The notes: generated from the letters alone by a model not told the origin. 64,000 nucleotides of DNA from Rhodosporidiobolus odoratus (GCA_034387635.1 JAOANU010000025.1:212049-276048); one strand, 5' to 3'. Positions 22,167-35,082 are shown, numbered from the stretch's first letter. Translations and numbers: made by a program.

Positions 22167-22714
22167 TGGGGAAGATGATGATCGAAGGTGATGAGGGGGG
22201 AAAGTAACTATTCGGGCAAGAGCGTTGCTAGACAGCGGCTGAAGGGTATCGACAAGTCACGCGTGAGCTGTTGTATAGACTAGATAACGTGGATCTAGCT
22301 GCAACGAGTTGTGGTGGAAGCTACACAACTTCCGGTTCCACCACCTTCCCAAGGTTACGACGTCTACCTCCATCTCCTACTTCTGCCACGTAAGCTCGAT
22401 CGCCGCGACGAGACTACGTCCATCAGGCCTCCCCCCAAGTCTCACCGCAGACGAAGCCAGATCTACCTGTTCGAACCCCTCATCTTCACTTGAAACGAGG
22501 AGATAGTGACGGAACAAATGCAATGCAATTCCCACGGGGTATGCAGCGACTACGCGCAGAACAACACACCAGAGCAGAAGCCAGATACAAGTCCAGCGGA
22601 AGAACGAAAGAGGGGAATCTAGCGAAATGGCAACGGGAAAGAGGGGAAAAGGGATGGCGGTGCCACCAAGGATGCTGGCGGCTCGGCGCGGGATAGCACC
22701 TCACACTGCAGGGA
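22167..22714. promoter_or_regulatory. SGT2 promoter and kinesin 3' region
   Basis: 548 bp between the SGT2 start and the kinesin stop, both on the minus strand. Short ORFs here show no domain. No RNA gene was recognised. Confidence 0.45.
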
Positions 22715-25700
22715 TCAGTAGTGCTCAAACGACCTGATACTGCCCGTCTTGGGTCGGATCGGCGACAAGATCCCTTCGGCAAACATGTCGAGGTCGTCGG
22801 CGTCCTTGACCTTCTTGCCAAGTTTCCTGCGAGTCGACGGCTCAGTCAGTCGAGAAGCTCGTGATAGCTATAGATGACAACTGACATCCTTGTCTCAACA
22901 GGACAAGGAAGGAAAGAGGGAAAGAGAGACAGAACACCACACACCTCTTACTCTTCTTGTTTTTACTCCCCGACTGAATCACCATACTCCTCTCCAGCCC
23001 CATTCCGAACTCGTCCACATCTTCATCCGCATCGGGGTACTCCCCATCTTCCGTCTCAGTGCCCGGAGAAGGGGCGACGTTCTCCTTTTCCCCATTTCCT
23101 GAGCCTTGTTTGCTCGGGGAAGTTGGAGATATAGCGGGCGCCGCGGGGGTCTTGACTGGTGAGAAGGTGTCGAAGGATTCGTCTGCTGGGTCGACGGGTT
23201 GGCGGGAAGAGGTTGAAGCCGGGGTAGAATCGACGTTGGGTTTCTTGTCGGACGAGTGACTCGGAGAGGGTTCGTATTCGTCGGCGTTGGCCTCCTCTCC
23301 TTCCACATAATCGTCACCACCGTCCTCGTCCTGCTCCTCCCCCTCAGCTTCTTCGAAACTGCTCCCCTCCTCCCCCTCAAGCTCCTCCAACTCGGTCAAC
23401 TCTTCCTCCTCATGCTCATCCCCCTCCTCCACTTCGTCATCAATGAACGAGTTGCGACTGACTTCTTCGTCCGATCCGCCGAGTTCTTCAGTCGCCCGCG
23501 AGAGGTTGATTACGCTCTCGTCTTCTTCTTCTTCTTCTTCTTCTTCTTCATCCTCCTCTCCTTCACCGTGCTCAACCTCCGAACCTTCCTCACTTTGCTC
23601 CGTCAGCCTCGAGAGGTCGCCATCGCCTTCAGCGTCTTCGTTGTAGGTATCGTTACCGATCTTCAAGTTGCCCATTTGCTGAGAAACGACAGAAGTGTCT
23701 CCTTCTTCATTTTGCGGCTGAGCAATTGACGAGCCTTCCGGCATGGCGTCTACCTCTGCCTCGCTGACCTCGGTCAGGCGGGACGAGTCTCCGTCGGTTG
23801 CGTCGTGCTGCTCTTCCAGTCTGGTAGAAGACGGGGCTTGTTCGGCTTGTGCATCGCAAGTGTTATGGGCGAGAGGTGAAGGCGATTTGGGCGCCGATGA
23901 TGAGATGAGAGGGACTGGCGAAGCGGCGGCGAGAGGTGAAGGGGAGTGCGAGGCGGCAACGTGGACCTTGATACGGGCGGCGAGGGGAGAGGCCTGCGGC
24001 TCAAGAGACAAGTCCATGTCAGCGGTTTGCCGATGTGAGCGAGAAACAAAGTGGCACAAGAGGGAAGGGTTACGCACTGCAGACTCGGTGATACTGACAT
24101 CAGCGTCCATCGCTTCTTCCCTATCACCTCCTGGCAACAACATCTTCTCTACCTCGCCGCTCTCGCCTTCGCCTTCTTCTTCGTCCTCTTCCCCGCTCTC
24201 GTCCGAGTCATCGTACACTGTCGAGGGCGTGACCGACCCAAGGCGGTTGATCATGGCGTTACGTGCAGGAGTCTTAGCTGCTTGAAGACGGGTAAGGATA
24301 TCGAGCTTGGCGTTGAGTTTGTTCTCAGCCTCGATGGCCTGTCGTAGGGAGTTCATTGATCAGTTCCGGACTCCCTCGGCAGGATCAAAAGCGAGATAGA
24401 GACGGGACGCACCTCCTCCCTCATCCTCTCTTGATAATGCCGCTCCATGTCGAGCATCTTCCCTTCATACTCCTGCACAACCCGTTTCCTCGCATTCGCC
24501 TCGGCAAGGACCGTGCTCATCTGGGACTCGAAGAGCTGCAGCGACAGAGCAACGTAAGCGAGGGAGAGAGAGTCTCAGGACAGGCGTGCGGAGGAGGGGA
24601 GAGGGAGGAAGCGTACGGCGGTACGAAGAGCGCTCAACTCGTCCAGCAAGGCGTTGACAAACTGATCTTCGCCCTCATCTTCTTCATCGTCCGAGGCCTC
24701 TTCTGCGTCAAGACAACAAGCGTCTCAATCAGTTCTTGTCCCCTGAAAAGCATCTGAGCACCGAAGCCGAGGCAAAGTCCGCCTGACCTTCGTACATGAC
24801 GTCTTCCTCCTCGGCCCCTTCGACCAAACTCAACCTAACCACCCTCTTGACACTCTCGCTCTTCTTCGGCCCCCCACCCGCAAGAACGAGCTCCGTCTCC
24901 CCCCGTCCCTCCTGCTGCTCATTCTCCTCCTCTCCCTCCTCCTCAATCTTCTTCTCCCGTTCCTTCCCCTTCTCCTTCTCTTTCTCCTTCGAGGGAAGGA
25001 CCAACGCATTCCCATTCCGTTGAACGGTCATGACCCCCCTCGCGACTGCTGAGAACTTCATGACATGAGAGTTTTCGTCATATGAGGTCGAGTAGGGGTT
25101 GATGTTGACAATCATGACCTGTTGAAGAACGAAAAGTTGACGAATCAGAGAGAGGCGGCGTGGGAGGGACGATGCACCCGGGCCGGAGCAGGAAGAGGGG
25201 AGAGAGGGCGGGAGACGTACAGCTTTGCCTTCGCCGATGAAGAAGGATTGGAACATCTCGGTGAGTTTCGAGTGTCGGAACGGCACAATAGCAGGCTGCT
25301 CGTGACATTGTCAGTCCCAGCTTCAGTCGACAACCCACAACAGAAGCGAAAAACAAAACAATAGCGCAAACATACCTTCCTCCCCTCGCCCCTCTCCTGA
25401 TTCTTCCTCAACACCTCCATACATTGACCAAGCACCATCAAGCTCTTATTGATATTCCCCGCCTCTTTCAACCTCTCCCCCGTAGTCTGCGTATTCTGAA
25501 CCCTCTCCGACCCAGCGAGGTCCACGACCGAGAACTTGCTCGTTACGCTGTGTTCCGGCGAGGCAGAGGAAGAGGATGAGCCGCGAGGGGTTCGGACAAG
25601 TTTGATGCTGAAGATTGAGTGGGAGCGAGAGGAGGCTCGGTTGGCGAGAGTGGAGAAGACGCGGCGGTTAGATTGGCCTTGGAGGAGGACGCGGTGGGCT

Positions 25701-27791
25701 TCCTGTGCACCACGAGGCGGAGAACGATCAGTATCTGCTTCTCAAGCTATCGGAAGCAGGTGCAAAACCTTCCGCTCGCAACGCACCTCAGCACTTGTAA
25801 CCCTAACCTCTCTCAACCCCCCAACAACCTTCGGCTGAGCCCCACTAGCTTGCTGAGCCTTATGGTCCGCCTTCAAGCTCAAAGCACTCCGTTTGACCGT
25901 CGTAAAGTTCTTGAAGAGACCCTTGAGCATCCCACCGCCGCCAGTGGAGATGGTCGACGATGTCGAGACTGCAGGTACGGGAAGAGGGGATTCAAGTAGG
26001 TCGTAGATCTTTTCGTTGTAGATTTCTGAATCTGTGCGGAGACGGTGGCCCACCATCGTCAGTCGTGCCCCTGTGGTAGAGAAGCCTGAGGAAGGACGCA
26101 AGGTATCACGCACATGAGACGTAAACAGCATACTCGAATCCATCGTCAACGGGGATGACTGCGCAAAGACGGCCAAATCTACAATCAGTATCTCGCCAAT
26201 CTGGAGCCAGCAGAAACCTGGAGCTTGACCGCAAGCGTACCTTCCTGCCTCTCGCCCATCGGCAAACTCTCCTTCGCCCCTAACCCTTTCAAGCTAGGCT
26301 TAACCGGCGTAGAATGCATCGGTTGCTGAGCGCCGCGTTTGCCGTTCATAGCAGCAGGCGCGGGGGACATGGGTTTCTCCTGTACAGCATATCAGCTTCG
26401 CATCAGTACTCCATCTGGCTCCCGCAAAGGCAGGAAAGTAAGGACCGAAAGAGAAAATGAAGGCCCCGTACCTTTCCCTTCAAACTCCCCCAAACGACCT
26501 CCACAATCCTAGGCAACAATCCCGCATCTTCTCCATGTCCACCTTGCACCGTAAACGTTTTCCCACTCCCCGTCGGTCCATACGCGAAAAGCAAGCAATT
26601 CTCTGCTTTTTGGAGGAAATCGCGAACGAGCGGCAGGGCGGTCGAGGCGAAGAAGGAGGCTTGAGTATCGCCGATCTGCATCATCGTAGGCAAAGAGGAT
26701 GAAGTTGGAGAGGTGGGTGAGGTGGGTGAGGCGGCGGTGCGAGGAAAGACACCCGTGAACTTGTACAGGGCGCCGTAGGTCGATGGGTCGGGTTGCTGAG
26801 CTTGTTGGTGATGCTGAGAGGCATGAGGGGTAGGAGAGGCGCATACACCTTCTGGCACCCCGGCAGGGTGGGAAGATGGATCGAGATTCAGGTGCAGGGT
26901 GGAGAGGCGCTGTTGAGAAGTATTGCGGAGGAGGGCGTTCGAGTAGATCGAGGAGGAAGACGAGGAAGGGTTGAGGCGGTGGTCCTACATAGCATCAGAC
27001 CGCGCGAGGTGAGTACTTTGGAGAAAGCGTACAGAGGGAAGCAAACGCACCAAAGGCGGCACCATCAACACCTCCGACTCGCTGAGAACTTGCACATAAC
27101 TCTGCAGAGGCACTCCTGGCGGTGCAGGGCAGACACGAAGGTAGGCCTACATATTCGGTACCACGTGAGCAATGGCAGGTTGCATCCGAGGCAGAGACAG
27201 ACACCAGAAGAAAAAGACAGAACGCACCTTGATCGGCTCCCTCGACCCATCATACCCCTCGACTCCAGTCTGTCCCGCCCCCGTCATCCTTCTCACACTC
27301 ATAGGCGGCGGTGCAGGGGTCCTAGCCCCTGCAGTAGGCCTCAAACTCTCCCTCGAAGAAGTCATCCGTCCCAGTAATCCTCCTCCCGGTGTTTTGGGTT
27401 TCGCAATCGAGGACGGGACGGCGAGAGTGCTCCCACGCTTTGTCGGAGGTGTCGAGGTGTTGCCGTTGCTCAGAGCGGAGGACGGGCGGGCGTTCCATGA
27501 TGGCTTTGTAGCGGTTGTGTTTGAGGTAGCAGTTGAAGCGCGAGTGAAAGTTGACCTGATTCCTGCTGCTGAACTTGCCCGAACAGGAGGGTTGACAGGC
27601 TTGATCTCTGGTGCCTGAGTCGGGGTTGCTGCTCTTGAAGCGCGTGTAGTGCGTCGTACAGGCGGAGGGAGGGCGGAGGACGCGGATGTTGAAGGAGCGG
27701 TAGAGGTCGAAGAGCGCGTGGAGCGCGTTGCCGGGGCTGAGATGTTTGTAGCTGTTGAGCTACGCGTTGTACGCGAAGGACGTGAAGCCAT
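22715..27791 (-). CDS. Kinesin-6 family motor (MKLP/KIF20-like) with acidic tail
   Basis: Plus-end motor of the group that bundles midzone microtubules in anaphase and cytokinesis (role inferred from the family). From ATG 27791: a Ser/Thr/Arg/Pro-rich leader; motor with P-loop GPTGSGKT (about 26560); switch I SSRSHSIFSIKL (about 25620); switch II VDLAGSERVQNTQTTGERLK (about 25500); and the kinesin-6 style INKSLMVLGQCMEVLR. GEGKAVMIVNINPYSTSYDE spans an intron near 25100-25230. A coiled-coil stretch follows (about 24300-24700), then a tail of more than 300 residues dominated by Glu/Asp (about 22950-24200), including an uninterrupted Glu run near 23520-23550. The last exon ends KTGSIRSFEHY at 22715. 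The motor carries a long Ser/His/Gln insert near 26790-26950. Confidence 0.9.
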
Positions 27792-28045
27792 GTTGAGGTC
27801 GACAGAAATCGAAGAAAAAGCAGAAACGAGCGAAGACGAGATGGGCGAAGGGAGGTTGAGCCAACTTGACTGCGAGGTCGCTATGCAGCATACCGTGAAC
27901 TCAGAAGAGGTTCTCGTCACCGTCTTTGCGCGCCGAAAGCGAACGAGCAGCGGCACCGGGCATGAGATACATATCCAAGTTTTCTGTTTTCCCTTTTCTG
28001 TCCGAAAGCGGATCGTTGCACCGCTCCCCGATCGTACATTACGCT

Positions 28046-29808
28046 CTACTCCTCCTCCCACTCAACCAAAACCCCTTCCTCCCTCCAAGCCTCCCCCTCC
28101 CCTCCACAACATTCCCTCTCACACCCAAATACCCAAACCGTCGCGAACTCCAATCCTTGCTCCTCCTCCTCCTTCGCCTTCTCCTTCTCCTTCTCCTTCA
28201 CTTCCTCCTCGGCAGCATCGGCATTGACGAGCCTAGTAGCGTTAAGTGCCGAAACCAAATTCGGCATCAACTGATACTCAAACACGCTACCCGCTCCACA
28301 ATGTTTACAACTCGGCGCCCGGGATGGGGTGTAAGTCCCGATTTGGGCGTCGGCTTGACTAGCTGGTGTGGAGCTTGAGGCGGTGGAGAGGAGGTGCGAG
28401 GTTGAGAAGGGGGGGAAGAGGGTTCGGTAGGCTTGGGAGGAGGCGGAGAAGGGGAGGGGGGTGGAGGAGTGGTCGTACCTACAGACGCGTAGCGAGCGGG
28501 CCGAGGACAAGGAGCATTTCCAGTCAGCGAATGCAGAGAAAGAGCTTGGCGTCGAGAGAGAGAGACGTACCGAACCACCTGCCTACCCTCCATTCCCACC
28601 CTCTCCTGAAACGCCAAAAACACCTCATCAACCCCCTTAACCTTCTGCACCTCATACGCCTCTCTCTCCTTACCCGTCATCGTCCCGTTCGTCTTACTGC
28701 CCTTGGTAGTCCCACTACCATCCTTCCTCCCCTCTCCTCCTTTTGCACCCTTTTTCGTTCGTCCCCCCGCGCCTTTTCCTTCTCGACGATGTGTGGAGGG
28801 CTCTTCTTCGTCTGAAAGGTCTGATTCGTCCGAATCATCATCGGCGAGGGTTTGCGAGGCGAGGTGTTTGGCCAGGGAATTTGGAGTCGAAGAGGAAGAT
28901 TGGAAGGAGGATTCGTAGATTGTGTTTATGTACTGCGGGGAGTAGTGGGGGAGAGAGGTGGGCCAAGTCGACGTGGATGTCGAGGCGATAGGAGCGGATT
29001 CGGGAACCGTAAGAGCAGCGGAAGAAGGTGCGGCGGGAGGTAGAGCGGGAGAAGCGGCGAAGGGGTTGCTGGCGGGAGAGGGAGTGGGCGCGAAGGGGTT
29101 GGCACTCGCAGCAGAAGGTGCGAACGGGTTGCCAGCCGCAGGGGGAGGTGCGAACGGGTTGGTCGAAGCTGAGTTGCCAGGTGAAGAAGTCGTCGACTTA
29201 GTGCCTCCGCCAAAAATCATCCCGCCGAGATCCAGCTGCTGCGCCTTGAGCGCTCGCTGCTGCTTCTCCTCCTCCTTCTTCCGTGCCTCTTCCTCCTTGC
29301 GCTGCTCTTCAGTGGCGCCTTCGACCCAGAGAGCGTTGGCGCGGTAGGCGCGTACTGCTCCTGGCCGCCTACGGCAAGCGGGTCGCGGGCAGGCAAAGAC
29401 GTAGACGACGCGCTCGAGCGCCGAGTCTTGCAGCGGCACATAGAGCTGAGAGAGGAGAGGCATGGGCTTCGAGCAGGAGAGGCAACTTGCGGCGGACTCG
29501 GCAGGCGCTTGCGACAGCGGGAAAGACTAGCGGACAGAGTCGACGTTGCCATCAGCCTGTGCAATACTACAAAGCCGGAGGAGGCAAGTCCAGCGCACCG
29601 GGACGCCTCCCACCCTGCTGATTTTCCAGTCCCTCGCCTCGTCCTCCTTCTCGATCAGCCCGTCCACCAGACCGAGAATTGTGGCATCGCTCGTGCTAGC
29701 CCACGTAGAGCGACTCACGTCGCTACCTGCGTCCTCCTCGTCGGAAAGGGTAGCGGGGTCGTAGCCGTCCTTGGCGGTCGAGATGTAGGAAGGCTGAGGG
29801 GCGGGCAT
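28046..29808 (-). CDS. TSR4: PDCD2/TSR4 family ribosome-assembly chaperone
   Basis: Yeast Tsr4 is a dedicated chaperone of uS5 (Rps2) and is needed for 20S pre-rRNA processing. N-terminal part from ATG 29808: TILGLVDGLIEKEDEARDWK, followed after an intron by a CxxC pair (SAASCLSCSKPMPLLSQLYV) and VVYVFACPRPACRRRPGAVR. C-terminal PDCD2_C part: PSCKHCGAGSVFEYQLMPNL then EFATVWVFGCERECC, ending in acidic EWEEE. Between them lies a linker with four NPFA repeats (about 29050-29170), a DSDESDLSDEEE acidic patch and a Lys/Gly-rich stretch. The NPFA repeats are unusual because NPF is the ligand of EH domains in endocytic proteins. Confidence 0.88.
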
Positions 29809-30432
29809 CAAGCTCGAGTTGGAGAGAAATCGATGGCAAGCCTGTGAGGGTAGGTAGAGGTCAGTACGGCTGCTCAGTGCAATTTGAGGGCAGTTGCTGT
29901 CCCCTCGTTCGTCCCCATCAAGCTCAACTAGTGAGATGTCGCGCGTGCTAGTTCAGTAGTGTAATTAGGTAGCCTAGAGGGTATCAGTCACGACAGCGGA
30001 GGGACTCTTTCGAGCCGCCATCCTCCGCCTCTGACTCGTCATCTAGAATCAAGTATCATCCGCATAGCACTCGCGCGTCGGGGGTGTCGAGGTCGTTAAT
30101 GGAGATGCGGGGAGATAAGTGGCAAAAAGGGGATTGCAGCCGGTTGCGTGGAGTGGTGACTTACGAACTGGCCACTGTGTGGTGAAGAAGAAGAAGAAGA
30201 AGAAGAAGGAGAAGACAGCCAAGTTTTCGAGGTCAAGGTCAAGAAGCGGGCCCCCCCTTTTCTTTTCTTTGTCAAGACGCGCCGCAACACGCCGCTCACC
30301 GCGTCCATCCCACTCTCGCTCATCCTACAAAGAGCCAACACCGTCAAGCTCGCTCAGTCACCCGTACCCGTCTAATCGCGATCACCCACAGTCACGCCCC
30401 TACACCCTTTCCTCCTCCGACTGAAAGGGGAC
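29809..30432. promoter_or_regulatory. Divergent promoter of TSR4 and CDC45
   Basis: 624 bp between divergent starts. It contains (GAA)8 at 30184-30207. Short ORFs on both strands have no domain. No tRNA-like B box was seen. Confidence 0.5.
30184..30207 (+). repeat. (GAA)8 microsatellite
   Basis: Eight uninterrupted GAA copies followed by GGAGAAG, upstream of CDC45 and outside coding sequence. Confidence 0.9.
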
Positions 30433-33269
30433 ATGCTCCTCCCATCTTCCTCCTACTCGACCGCCTACCACCACATTCTCTCACGCGCTCGAGGCTCTCC
30501 CGCCTGCACTACCTACCTCTTCGTTTCACCCGACGTCGATGGACTCTGCGCCGCCCGTCTCTTGTCAGGTCTACTCAAGACCGATGATGTTCCCCATCAG
30601 ACCATTCCGGTAGGGAGCTGGGTCGACCTCATGAATGAAGCAATGGCCATCAAGGACGAGGACGTGAGTCACTCTGATGCTCTCCTGGCTTCGGGGCTTG
30701 CGAACTCGTGACCTCGGGCCACGGCTTGTTCCTCTCCCGCTCACTTGTCTGCCTCTCTCCGTAGGTTCGCAACCTAATCCTCATCAACCTCGGCGCCACC
30801 GCCGACCTGTACGCCATCTTTGGTGCCACGGACCCCACCACCGGCCAACAAGGTCTCGACTTTCCCCCCTCCTGCATGATCCACGTCGTCGACTCTCACC
30901 GCCCCGTCGCCCTCTCCAACCTCTTCAATCGGGCAGAGTATGCCAAAGCCGTCTTGGATCCGAGAAGGAGGAAGGGGGGGAGGACGGCCGCAATGGCGAG
31001 AGCGGGAGTGCCGGCTGAGGAGATGAGCGTGGTGGTTTGGGATGAGGTTAGGGCGGATAAGGATGCTGATGGGGTACTGGAGGAGGAACCGTGGAAGAGG
31101 GAACGAGAGGCGTTCGAGATGCTCGAAGTGAGTGTGTTTGGCTCCGTACCGCCCCCTGGCCCACAGTCGAGCTTGAGAAGGTCCTACAGCTTTTCTCGTA
31201 CTAACCGCTCCGTCGGTCGCCTACTTGCAGCCTTACCCCGAATCAGATTCCGACTCTGATGATTCCGATTCCGACGAAGATGAAGAAGACGAGGAGGGTG
31301 AAGAAGGGGAAGAATCGCAGGGATCGCGGCGAAAACGGCGGCGAACAGATTCGGTGCGCTTCTGTTCTCTCGTACTGGATGGAGCCCACGCTCACCAAAC
31401 GGTTGTGCTCGATAGCCGAAACCGCTCTCGCGCGATCAGCGGCGGCAGTTCCGAGATCGACTGGCCAAGTATGAAGGGAAAGGCTCGTCGTTCGGGCAGA
31501 GCGTAGCGGGCATGATGTACATTCTCAGCGAAGGTCTCGGACGGAACGACGTCGACTCTGTCTGGTGCGTCCTTCTCCGTCCCGCCCAGACCCTGCTCGA
31601 GGAGCTGAGCTGAAGACCGCGTTTTTGCAGGCTCGCGATCCTCGGTACCACCTATCAATTCCTCCATTCGCTCCTCTCCTACCCCGACTACGAACTCGTC
31701 TCCACCCTCCTCCGTTCCGAAGTAGGTCGCCTCTCCTCCTCCTCCGCCTCGCTCGAATCCGGTCATGCCTCTTCTAACCACGCCTCGACAAGCGAACGAG
31801 ATCGGTCGATCCGACCGAGTGAGGAATTGAGGTTCTGTCTGTTCCGGCATTGGAATTTGTATGATTCGATGTATCATTCCGGGTACCTTGGGGGGAAGAT
31901 GAAACTTTGGAGTGTCGCGGGGAGGAAGAAATTGAGTGGGTTGTTGGCTAAGATGGGGTGCGTCGTCGCTTTACATTCCCTGCCACTTGATGGACCTGTA
32001 CTGACGAGTACGTGTATGCGCTTCGTGTAGTCTCTCTCTGTCCGAATCGTCAGAAACCTACGCCCACATGGCCAGCGACCTCAAATCCTCCCTCTTCCCC
32101 ATGCTACAAGAACAACGCGACTCCTATATGCTCTGGGAGCTTTCCTACCCAGGATTCGTCCGAAAATCTGGTTGGCGGGTCGATCTCTCTGCCGCAGACT
32201 GTGTCGAAGCCATCGGAGCGATGCTCGAAGCCGCAACGGGGGTACGGCTTGATTTCGGTGGTGCAGTGGATGGTCGACGGGCTCTGGTTGGATTGGATCC
32301 TAGTGCGACGGGAGGAGGTCAGCATGATGCGGCGACTCAACATGGAGGGAGGGAGGAATGGGCGGATGGGATTAAGAGTTGGGTTAGTAAGGGTTCTGAG
32401 GGGGATAAGGAAAAACGGAGACCTAGGGGGGAGGAGGCGGAGGAGGGGTTAAGTGAGGTTGAGAAGAGGGAGAGGAGGGATAGGGATGAGGCTGAGGCGA
32501 GGAGGAGGAATTTTTGGTTTGCCTGGGATGCGCTGGATCCGGAAGAGTGGGTCGTTCTCATTTCCTCGCCCAACATGGTGCAGTGCTGACAATCGGTTTT
32601 TTTTGGACTTGCTCAGCACGTCCCTCCTCCGACACGCTCTGCCTCTCTCCATGGCCTTGCACCGATCCGTCCTGTCCCAAGGCTCCCACATCCTCGACAA
32701 GCAGTCCCTTCGCACCCTCCGAACATACCGTCTAGCCGTGCTCAAAGACGGTCCCGATCTTGCAGTCTTCCAGCATCCAGCAACGCTCCTCCGTTTGGCG
32801 CACTGGCTGACAGATGCTATCCGGAGCATGCTCGAGCATCAGAATCATGGGCAGGTCACGCAAGGGAAGAATCTGCCGCTGGTCGTCGCTGCGCTCAATG
32901 AAGGGAGTGATAAGTTCCTTGTCGTGGGCGTGGTACCAGCGGACGAGTTTGGGGATGTGAGGCGAAAGTGCGTTCATGATTATCTCTGCTCTGCCTTCTT
33001 TTAAGACGAATCGCTTACCGATGCTCGTGCGAACCGCAGTCGCTTCGGTCGTGCCTTTGAAGAAGCAGCCTATCGATCTCGAGCCAAAGCTCAGCAGCGA
33101 TACTTCGATGCGAGCGTCGTTGAAGTTCGTCGGGACGACTTCGACAAGTTCCTGGTGCGTTCCGCTGTCCGATCGCTTCATATCGGCCAGGTGGCCCTTG
33201 CGTCGTGGTTACGGTGCTGACTAGATTCCCTCGGATGCGAACGTGCAGAAGGACCTCTCGATGCAGTAG
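30433..33269 (+). CDS. CDC45: Replication initiation factor CDC45
   Basis: Cdc45 joins MCM2-7 and GINS in the replicative CMG helicase. Start ATG 30433: HHILSRARGSPACTTYLFVS then PDVDGLCAARLLSGLLKTDD, the RecJ/DHH-like N-terminus typical of Cdc45. Then come RNLILINLGATADLYAIFG, MIHVVDSHRPVALSNLFN, and an acidic block (SDSDDSDSDEDEEDEEGEE, about 31240-31310) before RRKRRRTDS. Later motifs include LWELSYPGFVRKSGWRVDLS (about 32140) and the helical C-terminal part (LLRHALPLSMALHRSVLSQG, about 32630). The final short exon encodes KDLSMQ and stops at 33269. About nine introns. The acidic loop is a usual Cdc45 feature, long here. Confidence 0.93.
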
Positions 33270-33923
33270 ACCTCACCCCCTCGCATCCGCCTTCGCCCTC
33301 TTGCCCTCACATTTCTGGCCACCCAACCCATCTCGCAATTTCTCCTCTTACTCCTCGCATTACGCACTGCTCTGACACCTCGTTAATCTATGCATCGTCG
33401 TTCATCATGCGTCGCCGTTGCTCTCTCGCTGTTTCTCTCCTCCTTTCGTCGTTCCTAGCTTACTGACTCCTCTCGTACCTTTGCGTGTGCTGTAAGGTTT
33501 GCATCGTTCCCGTCGTACTTTCGCTGAGCGTACAGTCCTCGCATATTTCCTGTTTCCACCTCAAGCTTTCAGCACCTCTCTCCGTTTGCATTTGACCTCA
33601 TAATGAGCTCGTATACCCTCCGGCACTCCAAGCGCTTATAAGCACCGACTCTCGCTGCTCTCCGACACGGCCGCCTCTCACCCACCTTGCCCCTCATCCG
33701 CCTTCCGAACGCGGACTTTCCGTCACGGTCCTCCAGGCAGATCTTGGTCAGCCAGGTCGTACGATTACAGGAGGCGTGCTTTACTCTCTCGATCGGAGAA
33801 AAAAGTGCAGGCAAAAGGGCGATCATCACTTGACGAGGGGGAACGGGCACGTCGCTCGCTGATTTTCCTTTGCCTTTTTGCTTTTTTGCCTTTCCATTTT
33901 CTGAGTTTCTCGCTAGGGCTTGG
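33270..33923 (+). other. Intergenic region
   Basis: 654 bp between CDC45 and the zinc-cluster gene. T/C-rich, with runs of short T tracts just before 33924. No domain-bearing ORF or RNA gene seen. Confidence 0.45.
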
Positions 33924-35082
33924 ATGACTTCTTATCGACGTCGCAAGATTGCCGGGAGGAATAAGAAGGTGTTCGTACCGCCGCCGGGATATAAGAGCAA
34001 GGAGCAGAGTTGCCAATCTTGTGCGTTATATTTTCTTCCCCTTCTGCTTCGCTGCCACCTGCTCATCTTGCTCTGTCCATCTTCACTCTCAGGTCGAGTC
34101 CGCAAAGTTCGCTGTACAGGCGGTAAGCCCCATCTCTTTCTCGCTCGATCTCCCCGTCGTCTTTCGCACATCTCGCTGATTTTCCCACCGTCTCGCACAC
34201 CGTTGTCCAGGTCGACCCGCTTGCGCTTTATGCCTCAAAGCCGCCGCTGGTCGAGGTGCTCCAGCTGAGGGAGTTAGGTGTCACTACTCTGCTGCGAGTC
34301 TATTTGCGCAGAAGGGCGATGTGGAGCTCGAGAAGGAGCTGGGTGGGAAGGAGGCAGGGTGCTACTGGGGTGATCCCGAGGTTGACGAGTCGGGCGAGGA
34401 TGGCTCTAAAACTGTCGGGTCGAAGGGTTATATGCTGGAGGACGACAGGACTACCCGTAAGCTGCCCCATCTGACAGCGACGGTTCAGTGAAAAGGCGGA
34501 ATGAGCTGACCTTTTCGACCTTCTCAAGCCGGACTTTCTTCGCCCTTCTCTGTTCCGTCGAGTCTGTCCTCGAGCTCGTCCACACTTTCGCCGAGTCCAT
34601 CCATCTGCAACACGCCGACCGCTTCATACCTCAGCCCGGCCGCTGCTTCTACACCCTTTCCCCCTGCTTTTCCTTCCGTCCCACCTTCTTTCACCACATC
34701 GCGTTCCGCCTCTGCTCCTCCTACCCTGCCTCGCACCTCAACGCAAGCTGAAGCTCCGCCTTTCCCGACGCCTATCAACTCTGCCGCTAGTGCCCCAAGT
34801 CCGCTTCTCCAATCTCCCTTACCAGTCCGCCAGCCTCTTTCATCCATCTTTCTGACAGCTACGCCTGACCTCTCTACTCGCCGTCGTAACCAAAACTATC
34901 CTATCTTACCTGCCTCATCTTTATGGCACGATCACACACCACCTCAACCACGGATGGCGGTGCTACCCCCTACGATCAAAAGGGACGCTGGATTCTGGGA
35001 CGGTGGTCCCCTCTCGCTTGATGAGATCTGGCGGTGGAGTGGCTTGATGTACGTTGCTAGAAAGCATGTAGGGGGCGGGTGA
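33924..35082 (+). CDS. Small Zn2Cys6 zinc-cluster protein
   Basis: From ATG 33924: MTSYRRRKIAGRNKKVFVPP, then the fungal binuclear cluster CQSCRVRKVRC-TGGRPA-CALC...C. The cluster is spread over three exons: an intron splits the second Cys codon (T|GT, at about 34020-34092) and another splits a Gly codon (at about 34121-34211). Spacing is C-x2-C-x6-C-x6-C-x2-C-x15-C; the last loop is longer than the usual 6-8 residues. A Ser/Pro-rich middle follows after a third intron. The end carries GFWDGGPLSLDEIWRWSGLM and stops at 35082. It lacks the large fungal-specific transcription factor domain, so it is a compact DNA-binding protein with unknown targets. Confidence 0.8.

Noticed and set aside
22440..22500. 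tRNA-like B box (TTCGAACCCC)
   Set aside because: No A box at the right distance and no acceptor stem pairing.
23256..23729. Plus-strand ORF with Leu/Phe runs
   Set aside because: Antisense of the acidic kinesin tail; poly-Glu codons read backwards give Phe/Leu/Ser runs.
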